DNA from: Ceratopteris richardii
Taxonomy: Eukaryota > Streptophyta > Polypodiopsida > Polypodiales > Pteridaceae
Assembly: GCA_020310875.1 (NCBI GenBank)
Contig: CM035441.1
Location: 86,144,777-86,208,776, forward strand
Direction: 5' to 3'
Length of the DNA stretch: 64,000 nt
This document shows, one piece after another, positions 55,325 through 64,000 of this stretch. Both the position numbers and the translations under genes were made by a program. Position 1 is the stretch's first letter; the number at the start of each line of letters is the position of its first letter. The notes below the pieces were generated by a model, which saw only the letters and a program-made list of their open reading frames with translations, was not told where the DNA came from and ran no database searches.

Positions 55325-55851
55325 GCCCGTGATTCTTTCATCATGTTCTGAAATTCCTTAAAGCTCACTTCACCATCCCCACCAGTATCAACTTTACGGA
55401 TCATGCTGTGAATGCGTGAAAAACTTGTCGAGGAAGAAAGCAAACCGAGCCCCGAGAGGGTCGACCTCAATTCCTCGGCCGAAATGAGACCGCTCCGATC
55501 CTTGTCGAAGACATCGAATGCTTCCCGAAGTTCAGGATCATCAGAATCGCATCCGCCAGATGCAATTTTTTATTACCTTCTGCTCATTGCAGAAAATTGA
55601 ACAAATTCGTTGAACTCAAGGCGACCATCTAGATTGCGGTCAGCCTCCTGTAAAATTTCCTTCACTCCCTCGACGGTGATATGCAGATCTAGTTTCTGCA
55701 TCCATTCGCAGAGCTCTTCAAAGGTGAGGAATCCACCTCGGTTCTCATCACAGAGCTCAAAGGTCTTCAGATTCAAGACAGTGGAGGCGTGATAGTATGC
55801 ACAATATGGAGGTGTCCTATCATTGCATTCTCCCCGCTTACTGTTGCCCAA
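55318..55851 (-). pseudogene. Calmodulin-like (four EF-hand) gene fragment
   Basis: Host-type sequence in the sense direction of element F. Four EF-hands are visible in order: FELCDENRGGFLTFEEL, ILQEADRNLDGRLEFNEF, FDVFDKDRSGLISAEEL and IRKVDTGGDGEVSFKEF, ending MMKESRAV and a stop. Each 12-residue loop keeps Asp1, Gly6 and Glu12. Proteins of this CML type bind Ca2+ and relay calcium signals. Between EF2 and EF3 the frame is interrupted, so as it stands it would give only the first pair unless an unrecognised splice removes the interruption. The first exon of a normal gene is not apparent. The 3' flank (terminal repeat) contains a CAG/GTACGT donor-like site, suggesting a genomic rather than cDNA origin. 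A working gene is unlikely. Confidence 0.7.
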
Positions 55852-56005
55852 CCACGTATTTAGCCTTCACTGCCGACCCTTCGAAAAGCTGATTCCTTAG
55901 ATGTCCGCCTGACAATTTCGGATCCCCTTGCCTCCATGCCTGCAATGCTTATTACATAAGGAGTGTCGTCGTGTACACCAGACTCATAAGGCCCCCCTTC
56001 AATAA

Positions 56006-56951
56006 ATGAGAAAATGGCCAAGAAAACCACCTCTGCCCCCAAGCAACGGAAAGTGGCCCCTTGTCAATATCAATGGCAGCACAACAAATATAACTGGCCA
56101 AGTAACTGCACATGTCACAATCACTGCGCCGAGTGTCACAGCATACAAAAGTAATGCTAGAATAAAAGAAAGGGGCGGCATAATGTCCAATGTAGCCTGG
56201 TCCGTTGAAGACCTTGTCAGTATTCTTCCAGTTGGAGTGGTATTAAAAACTCATAAGGGCTCTAAAAATGCTGCTCAGCATTCTCTCATAGAATGCTTGG
56301 GCAGCCTTCAAGCCAAAGAGTGCCGTGAGAAATGCTCGGGCAAAAGTGAGCACCCAACTCCCCATAGACAGAAGTGCATAAACCAATATGAGGATACCTC
56401 CATTGAATGAAACCAAGGAGGTTTCATGCGAGAACCAAAAATCTGCGCATAAAGAAAGTGCTTGTGAAACTACTTGCACAGCAAGTATTAGGAACATAAA
56501 CCATGCTCCATAGGCACTTGTAAGATATTTCCAGTAAACATCCCATCCAACTCTACCGGCTTCTCTCTTCTCATCATCAACAAGCTTTGCAACCTTATCA
56601 TTACCATTCACCCTTGAGAAAGAATCTGAGCTCCTCCCCCTTTGAAGTTGTTCCTCTGACCTTGATGAGTTAGAACTCAACCGTCTAACAAGTTTCATGT
56701 TGTTTTCATAAACCCCCATAGATAAGCTTGTTGGAGAATCTATTGCTGAATCATCAGCTTTGATAAGCACTTCTTCTGGTTCCTCATCCACTTTCCCAAT
56801 ACACCGGTGTAGCAGACCACACCAAATATCTCCCAGGCCTCATGTCTGTAGGAGAGCTCTACACACTCCAAATACTTCTCCTCCATCATCAAATCCACTC
56901 TTCAAGTGCCTGAAATCAAACGCATTTTCCTGCCAAATAGAACCACATTAG
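56006..56951 (-). pseudogene. ABCC (MRP-type) transporter fragment
   Basis: Host-type sequence, minus strand. The 182-residue block 56791-56243 covers the linker after the first nucleotide-binding domain and the start of the second membrane domain: KLVRRLSSNSSRSEEQLQRG, EKREAGRVGWDVYWKYLTSA, then membrane helices FMFLILAVQVVSQALSLCAD and GGILILVYALLSMGSWVLTF, ARAFLTALFGLKAAQAFYER. The next block (about 56240-56060) has TTPTGRILTRSSTDQATLDI and MPPLSFILALLLYAVTLGA, the conserved 'F-TTP-GRILNR-S-D' loop of ABCC proteins, in a shifted frame. Sequence upstream of 56800 (EKYLECVEL-like) may be a piece of the first nucleotide-binding domain, but most of that domain is missing. ABCC proteins export glutathione conjugates. 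This piece cannot make one. Confidence 0.75.
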
Positions 56952-57719
56952 TGCATTAAAACCAACCATTTTGTGAGCTAACATACTCCCCTCTTCTTAT
57001 TTGCGAAGTCGTCCCCGACAAGCCATTCTTGCTGCAATAAAATCAAAACAGCCACGAAAATGTCAGTGTACAACTATTTTGCATACCTTCCCATCGAGCC
57101 ATCGTTCCAAGTGGACCTGCACTCATTGAAGTTGTTAGTGCTCAAAAAATCACTCATGAATACATACAAATCAGCCATTTCCAAAATGATCCAAAAACAT
57201 GCACATATATGCGATTCCATTTCAGCCATGCATTAATTTGCTCATACATTCCATTATGGAAAATGGTCTCAACCAAATAATACATGCATACCTTTCCATG
57301 TTTTACACATGCGACTACCATTGCGGAAAACAGAAAGAAAATACCAAAATAACAACAACCACTGAAATGAATCCAATCGGAGATGCAAAAATACCCAAAA
57401 TGCATACCCCATTATTGCATCTACTATTCGCTATGTACAATCGTTTCATGACTAGACACTTCCAAAGAATCCCCATCGTCGTCTTAGAAAAGCCGTCGAA
57501 ACTCGAGTGCAAGTGAAGACCTACATAAAAACCTAGAGTGTCCCACATACTAGGAAAACCCTTAGATAGAGCACACAAGTTATAAAGCAAACCCGTTGCA
57601 TTACCTCGCTAAAGCCTCATCCATAAGTACATATAGAGTCTCCGTGCCTTCAAGAATGTTGATTCAAAGTGAGCTGATCTGTCGCAAGCCAACACATACC
57701 AATCACACAAGCAAATAAC

Positions 57720-57780
57720 GTTCCCTTCCAGGCGATCTTCGCCCTCTCCTCTCTCTCTCTCCCCCTCAAGAGTGGGGAAT
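57720..57780 (-). promoter_or_regulatory. Polypurine-like tract of element F (candidate)
   Basis: Minus strand GAGGGGGAGAGAGAGAGAGG (about 57769-57750) then AGAGGGCGAAGA. If this is the plus-strand priming site, the 3' LTR would begin shortly to its left and would include the ABCC and EF-hand fragments. Microsatellite origin is an alternative. Confidence 0.3.
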
Positions 57781-57825
57781 AACTTCATATTAAAATTTTA
57801 TTTTAATCACACGTTGGCCTACATT

Positions 57826-58150
57826 GTCACTGGATGCGATTCGTGGACCTGACCACCCGATCAGGTTGATTCCACCCATCTACCAATGCAATGCAGCGCA
57901 CAACACACAAACACATAATGATAACACATAACATATATCAGCTAGCCCATAACGAAGCTGGATGCGGCTCGTGGTCGTGACTACTGAGCCACGATGGCTC
58001 CACCTACCTACCAACCTGTTATGGCGCGTAGCTAAGACACCAACATATACTTCCCAAGCCTATGGCAAAACTAGCTGCGGCTCGTGGTCCTAACCACCCG
58101 GCGAGGATAAATCCACCCACCTACTAGCCCACCATAGCGCATTGGTACGA
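57826..58150 (-). repeat. Three degenerate tandem units of about 113-128 bp in element F
   Basis: Units start near 57828, 57957 and 58070 with 'tggatgcg(a/g)(t/c)tcgtgg'-like text and contain 'ccaccta(c)c' motifs. They lie in the noncoding part after gag-protease, where Tat-type elements often carry tandem repeats. Confidence 0.7.
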
Positions 58151-58498
58151 TCACAACAACACAATATTTTTTCTTTTCTTTTTCCTCGTTTTTTCTTTCA
58201 TAGTTAATTAGTTCACCCATATCCTGAGAATTAGAGAGAGGAAGAAAGGGACTTTCCCACTTTTCCCACACATACATGCAAAACATATACACACTAGCCT
58301 TTGACAGATCAACCACCTTTTCACTCCATTCTCTCAAGTACAGACACTACATATGTATTCATCGAGTTGACTTTTCACTAGGTAACTACAGCCGGCCATA
58401 CCTTAGTCCCTCGTATACCTATCCTTAGGTGTCCTAGAATATGAGTCTCCGGGATATCTCATGTAGTCTCACATCGTACTCGCATCTCGACAACTTCC

Positions 58499-61400
58499 CT
58501 AGGGCGAGTCAGGCTCAACTTCAGGAGCTCCGTCATCACTTCCTATCGTTAGCATATCTGCCCAAGCCCACGTGATATCGTTTTCCTCGTTAGGCAATTC
58601 CATCGTGCTGTCGCAGTAGAAGTACCGATCCTTGGCATATCCGGCCCAACTAAGTAGATACGCTTCGAATTTGGGAAATGGAAAGTCAATGTCCATACCT
58701 TGATTCCAAAAGCGTACAAACCAGTGTTCCTCCTCAGCGTCATAGTTTCTCTGCAAGCTCTCAATCGATATCTCCATGCTTTCTAATGCTTGATCTGAAA
58801 AATATACGACAAGGTCGAACAGAGCGCTCTGGTATACTTGATCAGCCATCAGTTGCCTAGTCCTCAGTGATCCTACATAGTAGCACACTTTGTTTACCAG
58901 TTTCTGCAATTCCAGCAAACAAAAGGTAAATTGAATGAACAAGTAGAAAAAGGCCTTCTCGTTTCGTTCTCGTATCCAACCACACATCTCTCGTAAGAAC
59001 ACCCAAATCACACAAAAAAGTGCCATCATCCCACGACTCACTCGAAGTCCTGTCCATGCACATTCACCTATTGATCCTTGTACGTTCTGCTCTCTATCCT
59101 GACATCTAATCCAATCAAACCTCCTTCGAATAACTCTGGCATGCTCGGCATGGGCAAATCCTAACTCCTTTAGGCCATCGCCAGTCCTGCACGTATTCTT
59201 TGCATGAAGCACTTTACTCTCTGTACTCTTTTCTGGTGCATTTCCTAATGCATGTTTTTTCTCCAATCCTTCATGTCTGAAAATCCTCTCTTTACCACCA
59301 CCTTGGTTCTCCTTATCTCTTGCTTTCAAGAGGTTCTCCTTTCGATCCACTAATTCCTTGCTAGAACTGTCGTGATCCACACACCACTTTTCTCTCCCGG
59401 ATCTACCCTTTCCCTCGTGCTCCCCCTTGCATGTACCCTTGCTCATGGCATTATGTACTCTCCTGGTGCTAGACGATAGCTGACTTTCTTGGTTCCTTGT
59501 CAACCTTTGATGATATCCTCGATCACGAGTTCTAAAAGAGCATTTTCTATTTTTCGAAGAGTATTCCCTCCTTGCATGAGGATCCACCACCTGGCTCATT
59601 TTCTTCTCCTTCTCTATCGGGTCGATGTGCATTGTATAGCACTCAGCCTCGCCTGTACTTGCCAACCATCCTAGTAGTTCCTGATCGGAATCGTCTTTAT
59701 AGAGCAATGGATTTGGATATTCTCCCATCTTTGTGTCTTGCTTTTTGGAGAGCTGCAAGTTGAACCCGTCTTGAAGCAGATTCTTGTAGGTGTCCGTGTT
59801 CAAAGAAAACCTAGCTCGTGCAATCCCTTGCCTTGCTTTCTCCTTTTCTTTCATTTCCATCTCATCGACTATTATTGCTTTCTTTTTGTTACTCGAGGGT
59901 GTGGATACTTGTATTTGGATCCGATCAGACTTTGGCCCAATTGAAATAAAACCCGTGCGCCAGTCATGCACACATTCGGCTTGCACCAGCCATGGCCGTC
60001 CAAGTAGGATCGAGAAGGTCACCTCTGAAGTCCTTGGTCTTACTATCAGATAATCAACTTTAAACTCTAAACCGCCCACAACTGTGCTTACATTCTTCAA
60101 AAGACCCGCAGGCTTCACTTGTGTTTGATCCGCCATTCTCAAGGACATCGGCGTCTCTTCCATGTGGTTGAGACCCAAAGCTTTCATCATGAACTCAGTC
60201 ATGAGGTTGACTGCAGCTCCACTATCTAACTGAGCGCCAGGGACTGCATATCCTTTAATCTCGACTGTCACAGCTGGAGCGTTTGAATCAATTTGCGTCG
60301 TAATACTTTGAATGATTCCTTGGACATCTTTATCTTGTCTATTTTTGTCTCGACCTTTCCTTGGTTTCTTAATATATTCGTTGTAGAATTGTTTCCTATA
60401 AACAGGTGAACATCTCAGCAATGTGCCAATGTCCAGCGTGACTTCCGTGTCAGCGAGCAACTTTACAATATCTACTTCTTCCGAACTTTGTCTTTCCTTT
60501 TTAATCTTCGGAGCTTTCAATCTTTCAGGGAATGGTGCTATGCCTGGCACAAACTCCTTGGTCACGGGTGGAAGAATCTCAATCTCTTCCCCATCCTCAA
60601 GCTCTTGCTGCTCAGCAAGTCCTCCAACTTGGTTTTCTACCTCTTCACGCTCAGCGATCTTCTCTTGACTCCCTTCTTCACCTTGGACTCCTTGGTTCGT
60701 CTTCGAATACTCTTGAGTTCTTGTGACTACTGCCACAGTTGGATCTTTGTGTGGTTTCTTAGCCTCGTAAGCATCCACAAAGTGCATTGACGAGCTAGAG
60801 CCTTCTTGCGGGTTCGGTGTCTTGAACACTACTCCGATCGTAGGAACGTGCTCTTGAGCTCTCGGTGTGGAATGCATCTGACTATCAACATAGTTCGAGG
60901 ACCCTACTGGTCCTTTCTCCTTGCCGGCGGCAGCTCTTCGTTTTGGACAATCTTCATCAAAGTGGCCCTCTCCACTGCAGTACCTACATAGTGGGGTATA
61001 ATCAATTGGCTTCTTTTCATTTGGACATCTAGACTGAGTATGGCCAAACCCATGGCATCTCCAGCATTGGATTGGACCATCTCTTCTTTGATCCCGTGAG
61101 ACTCCTCTTGGATAGTCTCCTCCTTGACCTTGAGCACCGTATCCATATGTCGGTCTATTTTCCCAACGAGATGTAGGTGGGACACTTTGAGCGGGCAATC
61201 CCGTATAAGGTCTTTCTCTTGTATCTCCTGATTTCATGGTCCTCTCTTCATAGGCTCTCTTGTTGTAACATCGGTCCTCCGTGTGATTTGTTCTTCCACA
61301 AAAAGTACAACGCATCCTAGGTGGCGATCTATCTGTGAACACTCTCGAGACTGTAGGGCATTCTGAAGCCAAATGGTCGTAACCATGACACTTTCCACAC

Positions 61401-62188
61401 CATGTATTTGATCGAAACACTTGATTCGGGTTTGTTGTAACCTCTGGTTTTACTGTGTATGTCTCCTGAGTTATTGTGGCAGCTTTTATAGCTTGCGTGA
61501 CCAACTCCAATATTCGTTCTTCAGTTAGCGCAGGCTTTACCTCGCCTGGCGTGCTAGTGGCAGCTACAAAAGCTGGGGTCGTCAATGCGGGACTTCCTTG
61601 CCCAGGATCTTTCATCGGTATGTTTCCTGGGCCTCCCATAGGCTCGTATAAGAGTTCCATCTTCCTTTGTTGGCATAATTGTACTTCCTCCCAAAGTCTC
61701 GCTTGTTCCTTAGCATCCATTAAAGTCGCAGGTCTTGTCAGGCTGATATGCTGCTGTGCCGTAGGATCTCTCAATCCCGAAATGAATCTTCGTTTCAATG
61801 TCTCATCGTTCGGGGCATTCACGCCCATCTTTCTTACCAACGTTTCCATTCTCTGAATGTAGTTATCGATGCTCTCATTGACTCCTTGTCGCAAATAATC
61901 CATTTGTTGGGCCAATCTGTCTTGGAAGCCTTCTCGTCGAAACTTTGCCAAGAAGGCTTCCTTGAGCATTTGATAAGTTCCACGCTCTTGGGGCGTCAGA
62001 TTCCCATACAATTTGGCTGCCTCATCACGGAGAATAGCCGGAAAAATTCTCAACCTTTGATCCTGGTCAATTACGTCATTGGCCTCACAAGTAACCTCAA
62101 ACAACTGGATAAAACTATCCGGATCTTCGTCCCAAGTACCTGAAAATTTGGTGAAGTCCCCCAAGTGAACTGAAATCCGCTGAGCCAT
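58499..62188 (-). CDS. gag-protease polyprotein of element F (1229 codons)
   Basis: Starts MAQRISVHLGDFTKFSGTWD. Residues about 15-190 are the retrotransposon gag domain (DEAAKLYGNLTPQERGTYQM, LKEAFLAKFRREGFQDRLAQ, TLKRRFISGLRDPTAQQHIS). Four canonical CX2CX4HX4C knuckles follow at about 264-277, 294-307, 375-388 and 401-414. The aspartic protease has LDSGAAVNL at about 654-662 and ILLGRPWLVQAECVHDW at about 725. The last 400 residues have no recognised domain; they contain basic, Ser-rich stretches and end in an acidic tail. RT, RNase H and integrase motifs are absent. It uses canonical knuckles, unlike element B. Confidence 0.9.
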   Translation of the reverse strand: MAQRISVHLGDFTKFSGTWDEDPDSFIQLFEVTCEANDVIDQDQRLRIFPAILRDEAAKLYGNLTPQERGTYQMLKEAFLAKFRREGFQDRLAQQMDYLRQGVNESIDNYIQRMETLVRKMGVNAPNDETLKRRFISGLRDPTAQQHISLTRPATLMDAKEQARLWEEVQLCQQRKMELLYEPMGGPGNIPMKDPGQGSPALTTPAFVAATSTPGEVKPALTEERILELVTQAIKAATITQETYTVKPEVTTNPNQVFRSNTWCGKCHGYDHLASECPTVSRVFTDRSPPRMRCTFCGRTNHTEDRCYNKRAYEERTMKSGDTRERPYTGLPAQSVPPTSRWENRPTYGYGAQGQGGDYPRGVSRDQRRDGPIQCWRCHGFGHTQSRCPNEKKPIDYTPLCRYCSGEGHFDEDCPKRRAAAGKEKGPVGSSNYVDSQMHSTPRAQEHVPTIGVVFKTPNPQEGSSSSMHFVDAYEAKKPHKDPTVAVVTRTQEYSKTNQGVQGEEGSQEKIAEREEVENQVGGLAEQQELEDGEEIEILPPVTKEFVPGIAPFPERLKAPKIKKERQSSEEVDIVKLLADTEVTLDIGTLLRCSPVYRKQFYNEYIKKPRKGRDKNRQDKDVQGIIQSITTQIDSNAPAVTVEIKGYAVPGAQLDSGAAVNLMTEFMMKALGLNHMEETPMSLRMADQTQVKPAGLLKNVSTVVGGLEFKVDYLIVRPRTSEVTFSILLGRPWLVQAECVHDWRTGFISIGPKSDRIQIQVSTPSSNKKKAIIVDEMEMKEKEKARQGIARARFSLNTDTYKNLLQDGFNLQLSKKQDTKMGEYPNPLLYKDDSDQELLGWLASTGEAECYTMHIDPIEKEKKMSQVVDPHARREYSSKNRKCSFRTRDRGYHQRLTRNQESQLSSSTRRVHNAMSKGTCKGEHEGKGRSGREKWCVDHDSSSKELVDRKENLLKARDKENQGGGKERIFRHEGLEKKHALGNAPEKSTESKVLHAKNTCRTGDGLKELGFAHAEHARVIRRRFDWIRCQDREQNVQGSIGECAWTGLRVSRGMMALFCVIWVFLREMCGWIRERNEKAFFYLFIQFTFCLLELQKLVNKVCYYVGSLRTRQLMADQVYQSALFDLVVYFSDQALESMEISIESLQRNYDAEEEHWFVRFWNQGMDIDFPFPKFEAYLLSWAGYAKDRYFYCDSTMELPNEENDITWAWADMLTIGSDDGAPEVEPDSP

Positions 62189-62224
62189 TTCGAACAGAGG
62201 TGTGATGTCGATATCACTTCGATC

Positions 62225-62449
62225 CTAGAAATTTAATGCACGTGGCCTCAGGATCCCTCCTTCAAACTTCTGTACTTGACTTGCGACTCTCCTACGGGAG
62301 TACACGTTTTTGGCCGATTTCTTCGAACCAATCGAGGTCCACTCACCTGGCGGTTCCCACCTTCTTCTTTCTCTTTCAAGGGCTCTTCTTTGAGCGCGTT
62401 CCTCTCTTTGAGTTTGTGTTGCTCCTGACGATGAGCTCCCCGCGCTCAT
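62225..62449 (-). CDS. Short leader ORF of element F (candidate)
   Basis: 74 codons, MSAGSSSSGATQTQREERAQ then RRALERERRRWEPPGEWTSI, ending 36 bp before the gag-protease start. It is Arg/Glu-rich and its role is unknown. It could be an upstream ORF that tunes gag translation or a chance frame. Confidence 0.35.
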   Translation of the reverse strand: MSAGSSSSGATQTQREERAQRRALERERRRWEPPGEWTSIGSKKSAKNVYSRRRVASQVQKFEGGILRPRALNF

Positions 62450-62532
62450 GTACTAGATCTTGGGGTCCGCAAGCTCGGCCAACCTGTGGCGCTAGGCGAA
62501 CCTATGGCACTCTCTTATAGAGACGTACCCAG

Positions 62533-62556
62533 CTTTTCCCGGCAAACGCACCAAAA
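62533..62556 (-). promoter_or_regulatory. Primer-binding site of element F, Asp-like
   Basis: Minus strand TTTTGGTGCGTTTGCCGGGA directly follows the terminal repeat end ACATAAACA (62557). It resembles the tRNA-Asp site TGGCGCCGTTGCCGGGGA of elements A and B with a few changes. This position fixes the inner end of the 5' LTR. Confidence 0.65.
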
Positions 62557-64000
62557 TGTTTATGTCTAACGCCCAAGGAAAAAGTGATTATACGAGACTT
62601 TATTTGTTCAAATCCCTCGCAATCGGTCCACTTGGATTACCTAGAGCCCACAATTATCTCGCAATGGATTCTTCCTATGTCTATGCACTAGCTCATATGT
62701 TTCCCGGCAACCGCACCAAAATGAGTGCTCCTAAGACCCACGAGAAAATGTCTTACACGTACCTATACCTTGCCAAATTTATTTGTGCTCTGTCCCTTTT
62801 CTCACTTTAAGTCCACAATTGCATCCAAATATAGTTGTGAAGTGGGAGGAATGGGGACCGGAATGTTCACACACACAAGGATCCAATCTACAAGGATCAC
62901 TTCTCACCATTTCACTTCCCACTCCACCAAGAGAATACTTAGTTCAGAGTTTAATAGAATGCTTTTACAGCTTCTATGCATAGCCCTGGTCACATGAACC
63001 CATAAATCTTTTACAGACCTGCTAGCTATTCATCGTGTCAATCCAGGTTTCCAAACTTCCATGCGACACTAAATAAATATCCCAGAGCAATTAAGGTTAT
63101 CTTACTATCTATGACAGTCATGATCGATTCACAAGCCCATGAAACTATAATTAAAGCAGATACATCACAGCACAATCGCCCTGCCAGCACAATAACACAT
63201 GAGGTTGCAGTAACAAATCCCCAAGCTCACATCAGAGCTTACTATTCTACCATGAAGATAAGGTTTCCTCTATCTGTTGTTCAAAATGGGGTGTGAGTTA
63301 AGGACTCACATAGTTGATGCAGTCGCCCCCATATGACACATTAAGGACCAACTTTGCAGCCATATTTGCTCTCATTTACAGTAAAGCAGATACAAGATAA
63401 TGTGTATAGTCAAAAGGTTGTACCAGTGAACTGCATGAATCCATGAGATGAACAGTTAATATAATTAATGCATTTTCCCACATACTACGGTTTCTGATAC
63501 GATTCAACTGCTTCAATCGATCTATATGTATAGGATTGCATATAGTCTCAATAAGTCATCCTTACGTACACCCTCTAAAGTCTTGTTTACAAAAACTTCC
63601 GGAGGATTGATGCAAGGTCCTACAGAATGATCCTTACACAAACGGAATATAAGACAACTTAAACATGCTATTACACAATAGCAAAACAGAAAAAGGACCA
63701 AGGCCTTAACACAGAGGGATTCACCATATCTTCAATACCTCTGCAACAGCAATAACTCACAGACAACTTTGCAAACGTGAACTATTTGAAGTTTTTTCAG
63801 AGTAGTTCTAAACCTCTCTAAAGTGACGTTCTTTACCTCTGTCAATCTCCCTAATTACTATGTCTTATTTGCCACACTCGCGGTACATTCTCAGCCTAAA
63901 GGGGCTTTTATGACGATATAAGAAAGCACGTACCTGCTTATTGACACTACAGGTTTATACATAGCATCACCTCTCTGAGCCAGGGCAAAATCTTCAAACA
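62557..64000 (-). repeat. Right terminal repeat of element F (5' LTR, reaches window end)
   Basis: 1444 bp matching 53882-55324 with about five substitutions and one single-base length difference by eye. It includes the internal primer-site-like copy (62700-62721 with TG at 62722). A plus-strand frame repeated in both copies (62556-62810, 53928-54134) is antisense to the element and not called. The match is still perfect at the last base of the window. Confidence 0.75.

Larger units (their letters stand above)
53882..64000 (-). mobile_element. Non-autonomous LTR element F with captured host gene fragments
   Basis: Minus strand: terminal repeat (64000 to 62557, continuing past the window or ending at its edge), Asp-type primer site (62555-62533), a short leader, one 1229-codon gag-protease frame (62188-58499), a 1.5-kb noncoding part with tandem repeats and a polypurine-like tract, fragments of an ABCC transporter and a calmodulin-like gene, and the second terminal repeat (to 53882). 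No RT, RNase H or integrase is present. Gag-protease looks whole, and the repeats show about six differences in 1443 bp by eye, so the insertion is young. It inserted into element B integrase. Confidence 0.8.

Noticed and set aside
56006-56410. 134-codon plus-strand frame
   Set aside because: It is the antisense shadow of the ABCC membrane-domain fragment.
55318-56791. An intact host locus with ABCC and EF-hand genes
   Set aside because: Both are partial and interrupted, they lie within 200 bp of each other, and they sit between gag-protease and the terminal repeat of element F.

Overview
This 64 kb window is land-plant nuclear DNA from a large, repeat-rich genome. The evidence is a three-exon TPD1-like peptide gene with GT/AG introns, fragments of a plant-type ABCC transporter and a four-EF-hand calmodulin-like protein, plant-type LTR elements primed by tRNA-Asp or initiator tRNA-Met sites, and many long (TA)n, (CT)n and (CA)n tracts. 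The sequence does not fix the species. At most one host gene looks intact, and no bacterial-type gene, CRISPR array, rRNA gene or canonical tRNA gene was seen.

Layout. 1-2.7 kb: the 5' end of a minus-strand Ty3/gypsy element (A: LTR, tRNA-Asp primer site, leader array, start of gag). 2.9-3.7 kb: a gypsy integrase relic. 4.4-9.1 kb: rearranged Ty1/copia relics in both orientations around an unexplained AT-rich block. 9.1-14.8 kb: two minus-strand gypsy remnants with tRNA-Met primer sites, separated by an LTR-like block. 16.4-18.7 kb: the TPD1-like gene and a partial tandem copy of its last exon. 19-25.5 kb: microsatellites, small tandem duplications, a copia gag relic, a CACTA-like terminus and telomere-like blocks. 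26.5-35 kb: a decayed plus-strand gypsy element (C) with an unusually long 3' coding module. 35.4-41 kb: a decayed minus-strand copia element (D) hosting a young 559-bp TRIM with perfect target-site duplication. 44.1-53.9 kb: a fairly well-preserved plus-strand gypsy element (B) of the same lineage as A and C, cut inside integrase by element F. 53.9-64 kb: element F, minus strand, with terminal repeats about 99.6% identical by eye.

Element F is the most striking object. It has one uninterrupted 1229-codon gag-protease frame but no reverse transcriptase, RNase H or integrase, and it carries host ABCC-transporter and calmodulin-like fragments in sense orientation between gag-protease and its 3' repeat. 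It looks like a non-autonomous, gene-capturing LTR element that must borrow its enzymes. The second notable object is the TRIM, whose 140-bp LTR contains a tRNA-like sequence with recognisable Pol III A and B boxes. A third is the rapidly diverging leader arrays in A and B, which share a TCGCGA core.

All LTR-element proteins are treated as fossils; only the TPD1-like gene is proposed as a working host gene.
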